Assembly (NCBI GenBank): GCA_033239525.1
Contig: BSYO01000003.1
Location: forward strand, 744,001 to 808,000
Direction: 5' to 3'
Length of the DNA stretch: 64,000 nucleotides
From: Nepenthes gracilis
Lineage: Eukaryota; Streptophyta; Magnoliopsida; Caryophyllales; Nepenthaceae
Positions 13,899-26,426 of the stretch are shown in pieces. A program made the position numbers and the translations under genes. Below the pieces are notes generated by a model, which had not been told where the DNA came from, ran no database searches, and saw only the letters and a list, made by a program, of their open reading frames with translations. How positions within the stretch are numbered: position 1 is the stretch's first letter; the number at the start of each line of letters is the position of its first letter.

Positions 13899-16800
13899 GA
13901 GAAAGAGAGAGAGATGTGGATTTGATGCATTCCTCTACACAGTTAAATAAAATTGCTTCACATGTGCATAGCATAACTTTGTCCACACTTTCCCTGTTCT
14001 CTACTGATGTTCAAATCATATATCTAGAAAGAACTAGAAGATATCGAATTTCACATAAATTTCCTTCATAACTGGGAAATATTGGTACGGGCCTATAACA
14101 TACTTGTAACGGTTTATTTAGTTAATTTTTTTTCTTAGTTAACAAGCTCAACTGAGAGACAAAGTCTCACCTTTCAGTCATAACAGGAAATAACACGCAA
14201 CTCACCGGAAAGATAAAACAGAATACCATAGAATGATAGTACAGCTGATGGTTTTAGTGCAAATGTGATTCTCGTTTGGAAGAGAACTTGTATATTTCTG
14301 AACCAAATTAGCCAGTGATTTCCATTCACTGTCCCTACTAGATGTGGTTCACTCTTGTAAAGAGAATTTAGGCATGTGCTTCAGGATTTCATTCATTTCT
14401 TCTTTATGTACTTTCATCCGTTTTCTTAGAACATTTCAACTGTCAAGGAAAAAAACTCTTCGAGACAAATGAAAACACAAAAACAGAAAAAGCTTTCATC
14501 ATATTTATAAAGCGTTTATAGAAGCTTCCAAAATTTAGAGGAGCTCCGGATTGAAGACCAGAATCCTTACAATTTTTCTAAGAGCCAATCTTGAAGTCTT
14601 TGATGAAATAATAAATGTACTGGGACTGAAAGCATTCGTTGCCAATACACTTAAGATAATGACAAAAATCAAGTTTTAAATTTTTTGTTGTCTCCACTCT
14701 CCTACAGTTTACACAGGCCTTATTTCATAAGCATTCATAATCTTACATGGACAAACTACATCAATGAAAGATGAAAAAAACAGGAGTATTTTGCAGAAAA
14801 ATGAGTCAACCTTGAGTCATTAGCTGGACAAACTAGCAGGACTTCAATCAGCTCAGGGGGGTCCCATAAACCCATTAAGATAGTTGATTCAGGTGATCCA
14901 GTCTTACAATTCCCCTAGCTTGACTAGTTTTCCAGATCACCGGGACAACACACGACTCCTCGTATTGCAAACTACTAATGTCGCTACATTTCTTCAGTCA
15001 TGCATCACAATATTGAGCAGTATAATAGAATGAAAGGTTACACAAGCAGCAACACGAGAAAGTGTAATAAAACCATTAAAAAGCACTTCAACAATGGATT
15101 TTGCAAACTAGCAATGCAAAGTGTAATAAAACCATTAAAAAGCCCTTCAACAATGGGTGCAACAACCTAATAGTGTCCCCCACCCCAATAAAGGGGAAAA
15201 TATTTTAGTCTATTGCAATTTTCTGAATATCAGTGACACTTTGGAAACTTTTGATAGGCATTTGACAGCACAACCATATATATCACACAAAGAAAAAGTT
15301 TACAGACAGATTCAACATCCAACATATCATAGTAGGTGACAATAAAACATTTGGCAAAGATATCCAGCAATTCATATGAATAACCAACTAATAGCACATA
15401 TATATACGTACACATATTAAGATCAAATGAAGCAAGAAATAAACCTGAAATAACTACAAAGTGACACATCTTCATGGAAGAGATCTGCAGACTTCCATGT
15501 ATATCCAATGGTCGCAAATATTGCATTGCCATAAACAACCTGACCAGATAGGTAACTTGCACGTGCATTTTGAAACTCGGAGAATGAATTCTCCAAAGCA
15601 GAAAAATACAATCTCATCTCAGAAGAAGCTTTACCAATTGTCCTGCAAAGACAGACACATGGAATGCCTATTATATCCATTTATCTAAGGGCTAATAATT
15701 TTACAACTAAAAGCAGGAAAAACATCTCCCATGTGCATCTAAGAGATGGAGTCCAGGAGCATCCAGCAAACAAATTTACCATTATTATAATCATAAATTA
15801 TCATGGACTTCCAGCAGTTTCCTTAAATATTCTTCCACAAAATTGAATATCAGCATCTTCACATCAATATACCAGTTGCTATATTGGCAAGCAGAGCTCA
15901 CCTTGAGACGAGAACCTTTGAAGCATCTGTTACACCAAGCTCTTTTGCAATAACATCTAAGTAATAACCTTTTGAAAAAACATTCAACATTATGGGCTGT
16001 ACAGCTTTATCAAGTGAAGATGGAATATATGCGGCCTCCACACACTCGTTCTCAGTCATGTGAAACCCTGGATCAACTAAAGAATGTCTAAGCTCAGGAG
16101 GGTAAGGGTTTTGTCTCCGAATCCAAAGCTGGTCATCTGAAATAGCAACCAATTCTGACAATCTGGAAGCAGCTGTTATAATATAAGGTATAGCCAACAA
16201 TGGATTCGAGTCCACCATAGGATTAATGGATGTGCACAAATTACTGAGCTTGGGATCATAGGCAGTCATGACAGAAACAGGAACTAAACCATTGAGTTCA
16301 CCTTCTCTCCGCAAAGTTGCCTTTAGGTGACTGCTCAGTGGATGAAGTGATGACAAGAACTACACAAAAGAAGCAAAAACACAACTCAAACTAATACAAC
16401 TCTGTAAAGATCCAATCAGAGCTAAGTCAAACTAAATGTGCAACAGAGCTTGAACGAAGTCAAAAATGTATGTGTGATTATCTAATAATCACTCCTATCA
16501 AAGTGCTCATAGTCCAAAGGAAAATCATTTGAAAAAATAAACTTGTCTCTCAGCAATTATTTGCATGAGATACGAGGAGGGAAAGACTGTGATTTTTACC
16601 TCAGTAGAGTGACTTTCCTGACATTTACAAGAAACGCTACATTGTGGTTTTGTTTGGATCCTGAAAATTGATGGAAAGAAAGAAGAGGAAAGAGAAAACA
16701 TCTAAAAAGAATTTTTAATTTTTTATTCAAAACACTCCTTCTTTCACTTCCTTTTCGTCACTATTTCCAGGATTCAAAAGCCACAAAGAACACTTGATGA

Positions 16801-19565
16801 GAAGCTTAAAGATAATAGCAGACAAGTAAATGACACTTGGTGAGACAAAAGCACTAACCTCATTTGAAAATAAATATGAGAGACGAGCAACCAACTCATC
16901 TGCCGAATCAAGTACAAGGGAATTACTTGCCTCAGCAGAAATGCCTAGCTGCAATAAGAAAAGAGGAAGAATAAAATATCAGACCAAAAAAAAAAAAAAA
17001 AAAACTATCACTGATTTGTATTTAAGCTGTACACAGAAGATAATCCCACTCTTATACCCTAACTCCTGAGCGTAGGCTTCCAATAGAAAGGTGAAAAAAG
17101 AAAAGCAATATCCCCTTTTTCATAAGCCTGTATTCCTTTCAAACTTACATGTTGCACTTCAAATGAAAATACTAAGGGTTTGCCAGATAGAGATAAGTGG
17201 GGAAAGAGAAAAACACAGATGGCTCAGGAGTGGTTATATCAAGGTTTGTGCCAATCAAGTGTGAGGTGTACTTGATATAGCATAAATGACAGATTACACA
17301 GATAAGCTAAACTTTCAAATAACTGTATTTTAAGATAATAATAGCAAATTCAGATTTTCATTACAAATGAAGCTAGCCACACTCCTCATGATGACTGATA
17401 CTGACAGATGCCATGACCACTACTTAGAGAAAAGAATCCCCAAAAATCATTTTGCATTTATATGGCGCACATAACCTACTGCAAATATACTTATTAAGAG
17501 ACACACCAATATCTAGACAAATAGCACAATAGTCAATCATAAAATCTCTTTTCCGTTCAACCCATTTTATCAAACTCAGACATAATCCGAAACCAGAAAT
17601 GACTCAAACTCTTTGCGAACAGAAAGGCTCTAAGAACTGATAGTTTGGTTTTCTATTCATACACGAAAATGCTTTCCACCTCAAGTCTTATTATTAAAGT
17701 AAAGGGGCCCTTGTGCTCAGAATGCTAAGCATAGAATAGAAATTTTCAGACTAAGAAAAGAAAATTTTGTCCTTCCATCCCTAAAACATTACCCTACATT
17801 TCCAATAATTTTTTCAAGGTTATTCAACAATGAAAAAAATCCTTGCCACATCAATTTCAAAATACATGGGAAAAAAAACACCACAACCAATAGCAGTTCA
17901 GTTCAAATCCTAAAGTACAAGCATAATCTTTCTAAGTGAGATGAGAGAGAAAAAAACAGTGTTCCAAACACCTGAACTTTGTAGAAATAGAGAAGCATCA
18001 GACAAGAAACAAAATAATAGGTTATAGCTGGAAATCATGATTACAACAACAAACAAAGGCATCAATCACTACTAATGAGGTAGTTTATATAAATCTTCTG
18101 TTGCCATCCTGCTTAACAACGGTTTCTGGTCCATCCTTGGCCTCATAATTACCCCTCTTTTTGAACCTTCTTTACATGCAGAAAGCTAAAGACTATGGCC
18201 TGATCCTCGAGCACAAACCATAGCACCAACTCTGGATAGCATGCTGTTACAATTGGCAGCATTACCACCCAGCACTTGTGTGAAGTGGTCTTTTCTTCCA
18301 AAACACCTCTGCCCCTTAAAAATGTCCAAAACAACACCACCAGCCACCACCACCATAGAGACTCGGAAACAAGCTTCAGACTGACAAGAAAAGAAATAAT
18401 TTTACCACCTCCTTATTATACAAAAGACTTACATTATAGTTTTTCTCCCTTATTGTTGTGCATATTTGGATGAGAGGTGACCTGTCACGATGATAGTGCC
18501 ATGTCTTTTTGCACGATGCTGCATAACTTGCAACTTACAAGTAAGTTTGTTCGATGAGATATAATATAATATTATTTCTTAACAGAGAAGTGAAGAGAAT
18601 TTACAAATCACAACTTGGGTCTCAGACTACATCTATGTTGCTGAATCCAAACCATACTATACTTTGCAGGTGAACGGAACTAAATAGCACCAGATATTAA
18701 AGTAACTCCAAACAATTGGTAAACACTGACAATTGCAATGAAATTAACACTCCAAATGACATTATCATTCTTCTTTTCCCTCACCTACTGGGATTAATAC
18801 ATCAAACAATAATCTAGCGCCAACAGAATTTTCTGCTTTTATTCACGTTCTAAGAACATGATCATAACCATCTATTAATTCTTACGAGAAAAATTGTCGT
18901 ACAAGTTTGTGGATTTTGTTATAAGCACCAATCCCAGTTTCAGTCAAGTCGAGTGCCATGTTAACAATAGTCAAAACTGGAAAATTCCTTTAAGCATCTT
19001 TTGAGGATAATCAGCATTCTGATTGAACATGACCACTACTGAAGTGAAGGATGAGCCATGTCTATCAAGCAGTTCCATGGAGATCAAAAGGTTCAGCATG
19101 TTCAAAAAACAAAAGAAAAAGATCTGCTGGTCAAACTGTTCTGAAACGAGGGATAAGATATCATAATTGTTCTCCCCTACTTCTACAAAATAACATTCCT
19201 AGTCAAGTAATTACTCCAAAAAAAAAAGTACTTAGAAAGTTACTAAGTGCAACCAAGTTGATATGGGAAGTAGAACATCAAGGGCAAACCTTTTGTAAAG
19301 CCATCTCCGCAGCAGATTGCTCTGCATCCCTTTTTCTCGTGAAGGTTGAGGATACAACTGAGATTTCTGGAAGCTGCAGGTAGCAGCGAAAATGGCATGG
19401 ACCCTTCTGAGGAATGGCCAACCCAGGGCATCCATTTTGAGAAGACTCGGGCACTTCCTCTATCCTATAGGTGGCTTTGCTACCAAATTTCTGGTATATT
19501 ATGGCCTTTGGGGTAAGGGTTGGCTTCTTTACTTGAGAAACTGAAGATTTTCCAGTTTCCATCAT
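8902..19565 (-). CDS. HEN1: HEN1, small RNA 2'-O-methyltransferase, nine coding exons
   Basis: HEN1 methylates the 2'-OH of the 3' nucleotide of miRNA/miRNA* and siRNA duplexes, protecting them from uridylation and decay. Exons (minus): 19565..19290, 16948..16859, 16359..15902, 15642..15445, 13543..12562, 12206..12093, 12014..11898, 10987..10856, 9363..8902. All junctions are GT-AG and in phase. The total is 2829 nt = 942 aa, the length I recall for Arabidopsis HEN1. Domains: dsRBD1 (exon 1, ~12-92), La-motif-like region (~95-340), dsRBD2 (~380-490), PPIase-like domain (~606-668, motif FEFTIGTGAVIPEIEA) and SAM-dependent methyltransferase (~690-900). The SAM motif is DFGCGSGSLLDSL at ~708. 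The metal-binding set Glu789, Glu792, His793 (CLEVIEHMEEEQ) and His858 (FRNHDHKFEW) is intact. Start: the Met pair at 19565/19562 directly precedes the dsRBD, and I used the first. No frameshift or stop was seen. The gene looks functional. Confidence 0.96.
13862..13914. repeat. (GA)n microsatellite in HEN1 intron 4
   Basis: Nearly pure GA dinucleotides inside the HEN1 intron 15444-13544. Short frames across it on the minus strand would encode Leu/Ser repeats and are not genes. Confidence 0.9.
15061..15156. repeat. Short direct duplication in HEN1 intron 4
   Basis: A ~37-base segment beginning AGTGTAATAAAACC at 15061 recurs at 15120 with one or two differences and a 59-base offset. It is intronic and non-coding. 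Confidence 0.85.
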
Positions 19566-21370
19566 TTGTACTTCAATGTTTTTCTATGTGTAAAGAGCTG
19601 CACACCTGTTACTAGTAAAAATCAAGCAGAAGATGCAAAAAGTGGTTGCAAATCATACAGAAAAATTTTCTAATACAAATTTATGAAGAAAGTTTATTTC
19701 TCTTTTCTTTCATAAAGCAGGTAAAGAAAACCATTACCTATCATCCATAATGCGACTCACCATAAAAATGTATTATGAAAGCATACCCATTTCTGTAGGT
19801 TAGCAAAGGAAACATAATACAGATTCAAAACAAAAACCTAAAATCACTTTAAAGATTTTTCACATCTAACATGGCACAATTAAGATCATTTTAATCAAAA
19901 GAAAAAATAAAAATCCAACTAGGGACAATCAGATAGTACTTCAGGATACAGTTACAATGAGGATTAATGTGTTATTCTAAATATTCCAAAGTATCAGAAT
20001 TGAAAGAATTTAATAAACCAATTCTAACGCAGGCTTTTCATTGGTTCTTTGGACTTCAGTGTCATTGTTTGGGTGTGTACTTATGAGATGTGCAAAAAGT
20101 CAAATTTCTCATTTTATTGTTATTTTCCTGGGTCTGACTGATCCATTTTAGCTCTAAAACCTATTGCCCATCCGATCAATGCCTGATACCTTCTTGCTGG
20201 GTGCTAGCATCTACAGAGCATGCATACAATATAACATGGGTAATTCTTGGCATGATAATCAACAACTGATGAATATCAGACCCCACAGATCAAGAAAAGG
20301 TGGATATTTTCCCCTGCTAAATGATCAGCATGTCACATGCACACACACACACACACACACACACACTGTGCGTGTGACCTTGCTGCTCTATAAGCTTATA
20401 TCATCTACAATGCCCTGAATGAATCCCACTATGTAATGCGATAATTATTACCATTCCCATGCTCCAATTCCCTGTAAGTCTACCCCTCTCCCTCAAAACC
20501 CAAAGTCAAAATCAATTAAATCATTCCTTACTATGCAACATCTGGCTACCTTTCAGGAATAGGAACCAACAAAGGCATCCTTCCCTTATTTATCTTGAAT
20601 TCTGCACATGAAAATATATCTTTACTAGGAACAAGTTAATTTCTTAGTTCATAATTTGGTGTTGTATCAATTATTCATCCTAATATTCTCATCCTAGCTA
20701 CACTTGGTAGTTGGTATGTGCCTTTTACTGAGGTTGCCCAACATCATGACCCACATAATAAAGCAGATAGTATAACCTTTCTCTATTTTGACCTTCCATC
20801 CATAACCCAATGCATTAGATCCTTTCTTGAATTAAGAACTGAGGTAACCAAATATATTATTTCTAGGGACACACTACACTATATTAACGGGTAACATAAT
20901 ATCTCACCTAAAATTACTAAAAATTTGGTCCATATAAAACTTTAGATACTAAACCCTCACTCTAAAATCATATCTTTTATTCTATTCTTCAGTTTTTCCT
21001 CTAGTTAAGTAATAGCGAACCATTAGTAAATAATGCAAAAAAGGTGAATATCCAAACTCTTGGAAGTACCTGTATTGCTTTTATCAAAAGTGTAAGACAA
21101 CTAGCTTTCCATTGTAATTAAAAAAATATAAAATCAAATCAGGAAAAAAAAAATGGAGGCTGAGGAACACAAAATAACTCCTAAGTTAGAGTTCAGTGCT
21201 ACATCTTCAATTATCTTTTCTGCAATGAAGAGGGAACGAGAAAAAAGGGAGAGAGGGTGGCCATCAAAAGATGTTTATCAAATGGAGCTAACATTGAGTG
21301 TTGACTCATGAAAAATGAACTAACAAATAGGAAGTGACTGCATAACAAGCAAAACATAGAACAGATCACC
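19566..21370. other. DNA upstream of HEN1 start codon: leader or 5'-UTR intron
   Basis: On the minus strand, AG dinucleotides just upstream of the ATG (AACAG near 19606, GCAG near 19597) follow a T-rich stretch and could be acceptors of a 5'-UTR intron. No clear TATA box was recognised immediately upstream. A (CA)n microsatellite lies at ~20339-20366. No coding sequence was recognised. Confidence 0.45.
20339..20366. repeat. (CA)n microsatellite
   Basis: An uninterrupted CA dinucleotide run of about 14 units upstream of HEN1, followed by TGTGCGTGTG. The frame at 20164-20418 that reads through it as His-Thr repeats is not a gene. Confidence 0.9.
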
Positions 21371-21613
21371 TGTTGAGTAATTGATAGTACAAATTACCAT
21401 CTCTTATGGCACGTGAGCATTTTGTGTACATCATATTAAATTGTATATAATATTTTGTTTCCCTATTTAGCAGATCTTGATTATTTGTAATAAATGATGA
21501 TTTTATTTAGGGCAGTAATTAGAGATTTTGATGGATTTAATTAGTTAATGTTTTTCTTATTTAATGGAGAACTATCAATGGAGAGACATTTGACCAACAG
21601 GCATAATTAGACA
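21371..21613 (+). repeat. 5' LTR of the copia element
   Basis: Starts TGTTGAG and ends TTAGACA directly before the primer-binding site. It shares with 24561-~24780 the core gatgattttatttagggc plus flanking blocks in the same order. Confidence 0.75.
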
Positions 21614-22824
21614 TGGTATTAGAGCCAAAAAAAAGTTAATTTGCTTCTTGTTACCTTGTGTTGTGCTTCACTATCAGAAGCCTTATCTTTGTTTTGGCTA
21701 TCTTCAGATTTTGATACTACACAACTTCTTGGAAGTTTTTCGACATCAATTTCTTTGTTTTCAATTTCTGGATAGATTCCAGTAGTCTTGGTATTTGACC
21801 TCTCACCTTTACCCTAATATTGCCGGTGATTCCGGGTTGTTTTGGCCCTTGTTTCATCCTCTGCCTAATTATACTCAACTTCAATTTAGTGTGATTCATC
21901 CTCAGCTTTGACTTCAACTTCGACTCTGATTTGGTGCTATTCATCTTCATCTATGACTGCTTCCCCATTGACTTTGACTTCAACTTCGATATGGTGTGAT
22001 TCATCCGCAGCTTCGATCTTCAATTGCTTCATCATCAAAGTATTTTTCATCTTTGATTGTTTCGTGTTGCAGGAGCCTTTTGTTTCAACTGATCCATCAA
22101 TCTTCTTCATGTATCAATCTCTTTATACATTTGGTTGTGCATGTTTTGTTCACTTAATCCCAACTGAATGTAACAAGCCGCTGCTCAAGCTGCTAGGTAT
22201 GCATTTCTGGCACAGTACTGCTCATAAAGGTTTTGGTGTTATGATGTGCATGCCAACAAATTTTGCTTTTCCCATTGCATGGACATCATGGAAAACCAAT
22301 ATTTCTACCAAATCAGTGTCATACACAATTCCACTCCAGTTAGTCTACCTACTTTTGATGACATATCTTGTACTATTAAACAATTTAAGCTAGGGATCAT
22401 GTATTAGAGAAGTTGCCCATTATTTCTACCTCACATTGACCAGCTATTTAATTCTACTGCACTTGAACCTCAATGGTCAACTCGAATCACTAGACCACCT
22501 AATAGGTGTGATTTCTCTCATACAACTCTTTGGACAACTCTAGATACAACTTATGTACCTTCGTTCTACTCATTCATCTACTCCAGTATGCTAGCAGTAA
22601 ACTATGCAAGAAGAGATTTATGCTCTTCAGGACAATCATACTTGAGATATAGTACATTGACATGCTATAGTCACGCCTATTAGATACAAATGGGCGTATA
22701 GCAAATTGACATGCTATATGATTCCTCTCTCCTATTGAGAAAGACGCTACTAAGATTGTCCTGCTTCTTGCTTATGTTGATGATATTGTCATCACTAATT
22801 CTGATCTTCAGTTGATTGTGCAGC

Positions 22825-23704
22825 AATGCTGTTAAAGGCACAAGGCTCATTAAGGCCTTAGGGCATAGGTGTAAAGCGCCAAGCGTAGGTACAGGCCTTA
22901 ATAAAAGTGAGGTACCCATTTATAAACTATGTATATATGATATTTTTGTAATGATTTTGACTTGTTAAAGCTAACAAGAGAATTTAAAAAACCAAAAAAT
23001 ATTTTTGAGAATAATAATAAACTTATAAATCAACTAATAGCAAAAAAGTGACAATTAATAACATAGCCTTCCATAAATACACAATGAAGAATAAAACATA
23101 TTAACCAATCTAAAATATTATCCTCAATATACTCATAGCAAAGACTAAAATTTATCATCACAAACAAAAGTTTATTTTTTCCTCATACCTTAACTTATCT
23201 ACTGGAATGACTTTCTTATTTTTATATATCTCTCTAAGTTATAATACTTATTATTTATAAACTCCAACGGATTAATTTTAGAGACATTTATCATTCAAGA
23301 TTCACACTATCTACCAACTTAGTATATCTATAGTCTCTTTTACTCAAATAATTTTAGTTATAAAATCTTCTATTAAAGAACCATCCTCAAATGCAAACTC
23401 ATTATCATCATTATAGTCTCCATCCATCTTTTTAATAAGTAACTCATTATTTTCATCGATCTCAATTTCACAAATACTAAATTCGTATTTAAGAAGAAAT
23501 CAATTATAATAACTAATTTAAAAAGAAATATTAGTTTTATTTTTTGAGGAAAAATATGAGGTGATCTGGATGCGCACTTTGAACATCAATAAAAGGTGCA
23601 CGCTTTAGAACTTAGGTGCGATACTCCCGGAATGAACCTAGCCTAGACATGTTAAGACATAAGGTTTTGAGTCTTGAGCCTAGACACGCATTTAACAACA
23701 CTAC
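22825..23704. mobile_element. 880-bp non-autonomous hAT-like element nested in copia reverse transcriptase
   Basis: It interrupts the copia reverse transcriptase frame between DLQLIVQ and LQQHIKAIF. Flanks are TGTGCAGC (22817-22824) and TGTGTAGC (23705-23712), an 8-bp target duplication with one mismatch, the size typical of hAT insertions. The ends are inverted repeats: AATGCTGTTAAAGGC on the left against GTAGTGTTGTTAAATGC read inward from the right. No transposase frame is present, so it would have needed a partner. The superfamily call rests on duplication length and end sequence only. Confidence 0.7.
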
Positions 23705-24560
23705 TGTGTAGCTACAACAACACATCAAGGCTATCTTTCATATGAAAGATCTTCGACTATTACACTATTTTCTTGGTCTTGGGGCGCATCCTACTCCAAT
23801 AGGCACACTTTTACATCAGCATATATATAAATAAGAGATTATTACTTTTAAAGGTCTTCAATGAAGAAACACAATTTTTACACTTATGGATGTCAATTTA
23901 AAGCTCAAACAAGGGGGAGAATTATTCTTGAATTCATCATGTATAGGCAGCTAGTCAGCAGTATGAATTATTTAAAGATCAGTTGGCTAGATATTTCTTT
24001 TATAGTTCAACAAGCTAGTTTATCTAGGCACCTCAATACTCACAGCTAACTACAATACGCCATGTTGTTCAATATCAAAATAGTAGTTATGGTCATAGGT
24101 TATTTTTTTCTACGAGATCTACTCTACAATTGAGGACCCACAATGACGTTAATTAGGCTAGGTGAGCGGATCCTCATCATGCAATTACTAACTAGTGTAT
24201 GTTTCTTGGAAATGCACCTATTCCTTGGTAGAGTAAGACACAAGACCACATCTCTAAGTCCTCCACCAAGTCTAAGTATCATGCTTTGTCCTCGTCTTGT
24301 TTTGAAATTGTGTGGCTCAGAGGTTTATTGGGCAAACTTGGCATTCCTTATCTCTTTCTTACTCTACTTCATGCTGACAACACTAGTGTTATTCAAATTA
24401 CCTCCAACCTTTTATGAGCGCAAAAAGGATATTGAGGTAGGTTGTCACTCAATTTGTGAAGCATTGGATCATCATGTGATTACGCTCCCATGCATTCATA
24501 CAAGCCTTCATATGTATTAAATTGATACTTCTTGATCAACTAACATCAATTTGAAGTGGA

Positions 24561-24780
24561 TGTTAGCGATAATAAATTAGACAAAATATTACATAATATT
24601 TAGTATTCTTATTTAGCATATCTTCATTTTTTTAACTAAGGATGATTTTATTTAGGGCTGTAATTAGAGGTTTTTTAATGGATTATAATTGGAATATAAC
24701 CAGGAAATTCTTTTCTCTTTAATGCAGGAGAACTCCTAATAAAGTCATTCAGACCAACAAACACAATTTGTCATTTTGAT
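24561..24780 (+). repeat. 3' LTR of the copia element (right end approximate)
   Basis: Begins TGTTAGCGATAAT right after a TTGAAGTGGA purine stretch. It carries the same gatgattttatttagggc core as the 5' LTR and similar GGAGAACT and GACCAACA blocks. It is shortened internally compared with the 5' LTR. Confidence 0.65.
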
Positions 24781-25772
24781 GGTCCCAAATCTCACGCCCT
24801 ATCAGACTCTAGAATTGGATGAAGTTTAGATTTAACCACCTCCTTTGGTGTGATCTGAATTATCTCAATTCTAAATTTTATATTTTCTAAAATTTTTCTT
24901 TAAGTGGCACATCAAAATCTATTCTGATAGAAATATAAAAGAAGATTTAATTTTTTTAGGAAAATGTAGAAAATAACTATATGATAAAAGGACAAAAGGC
25001 AAGAGATTGTTTACTTATAACTATCAATCAAATATCTAAACAAAAGAAAGACATCGTTTTATGGAAGAAAACAATCACTACTTAGTGTAATTTTTCGAGT
25101 TATACTAAGAAGTAAATTATTACGCCACCAGCAATAATCAGAATTCTATTACTGATGGAGCCAAGTTGTTTAGCTATTCAGAAAAACCAGGCTTAGTTAT
25201 TCATTGAAATATTCAGCACAACAGTAACATGCAAACTTGTTTGTACTAAAATGAAAAGGAACTTTTGCATTATAATTATACCCAAGGTTACCCCGACAGC
25301 AGATTGCATGCTAATTAAGAAAGGAAGCCAAAAAAATAGTTAGGATTGAATGAGCAATGGATTGTACTCTCATCAAGACCTAATTTGTGCCCGTAAATGG
25401 GAATTAAACAGTGGCTAAAAGTGCCATGGAGTCAAAACAAACCCCCAACCCCTGAGAATTTCTGCATCATCCACTTTTTTCCCTTCACCCTACTTAATAG
25501 GCCTTTGTTATGTGATCCAATGTGATATATCTAGCATCCACATAAAATGGAAATAATGTTGGTATCATCTCTACATTTATAGCCAGAAAATCAAAATGAT
25601 ATCACATTCCAAATGAAAAAGGATCCACAACTAGATAGAATTACCTAGCTCAACTTTAAAAAAGACAAAGAAATATAATAAACTGTAACTATTGTAGGAT
25701 TAAGCTTAATTGTTAATCAAAGAAACATGACGCATGAAGCCTGAAGCATGAACCCACAAGAATATTAAGCAA
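24781..25772. other. Non-coding AT-rich DNA
   Basis: Nothing recognisable apart from AT-rich sequence between the copia 3' LTR and the foldback element. No protein similarity was seen on either strand. Confidence 0.5.
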
Positions 25773-26426
25773 GGATGAAATATTTCGACAAAATATGATA
25801 TACCATGTGATTAATATCGGCTGGTATATTTCAGTATCAGTATATCGATACTAAGAAATCCCAATATCGGGATAACATCACAATATGTCACCGTATCGGC
25901 AACATATCGCGATGTTGGCTATATTGGTTGATACATTAAGCCAATTTTTTTTCAGAAAAAGCTTCAATTTGTGTTCCCACTTCCCTCATTTGCCATTCAT
26001 TATTCTCACTTCAACTATTAAAACTACAATTTTATTTTAAATGAGTTTGCTTATTCACTAACTTGGTCATACTATCAAAAAGTACAATGTTATAAATATG
26101 TCATTTGCTTTTAATTTTTCTAGTTATTAATAACTTGCATGCATATCATTTGATAGTGAATGACAATTCATTTTCCTTATTTGATTTTATTTTTATTGTT
26201 TTAATATTAGTTAGCGTACAATTTAATATTAAAATATTGATTCAATAAATGAAAATTATTTAAAATACTTGAAATATACAAAATATGATTAACTATGGAT
26301 ACATTTGAGTATTTACCTCAATTTGATATTGTTACGCAATAAATTAAGCCCGATGCTTTCGATACCAATATATATCGTTCAATATAGTTGCGACCGATAC
26401 CGATACCGAGACTGATATTTCCATCC
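25773..26426. mobile_element. Candidate foldback/MITE-type element, ~650 bp
   Basis: The left end (GGATGAAATATTTCG, then gtatcagtatatcgatac) and the right end read inward (GGATGGAAATATCAG, then cggtatcggtatcggtcg) are imperfect inverted repeats rich in TATCGGTATCG-like motifs over about 100 bases each. The centre is AT-rich and non-coding. I could not define a target duplication, so boundaries and class are uncertain. Confidence 0.5.

Larger units (their letters stand above)
21371..24780 (+). mobile_element. Degenerate Ty1/copia LTR retrotransposon, split by a hAT-like insertion
   Basis: A 5' LTR (21371-21613) is followed at once by TGGTATTAGAGCC, an initiator-tRNA-Met primer site with one mismatch. 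Coding remnants on the plus strand run in copia order. Integrase C-terminal sequence lies near 22115-22200 (YTFGCACFVHL). The reverse transcriptase box AYVDDIVIT is at 22770-22796. After the nested insertion come IKAIFHMKDLRLLHYFLGL (~23725-23780) and DISFIVQQASLSRHLNTH (~23990-24045). RNase H follows near 24240-24510 (ERKKDIEV, HHVITLP). The 3' LTR begins at 24561 after a purine stretch. Frameshifts and stops break every domain and much of gag is unrecognisable, so it is a dead element. Its right end is approximate, because the 3' LTR has diverged and lacks part of the 5' copy. Confidence 0.85.

Noticed and set aside
13745..13986. Leu/Ser repeat frames on the minus strand
   Set aside because: They translate the GA microsatellite inside a HEN1 intron.
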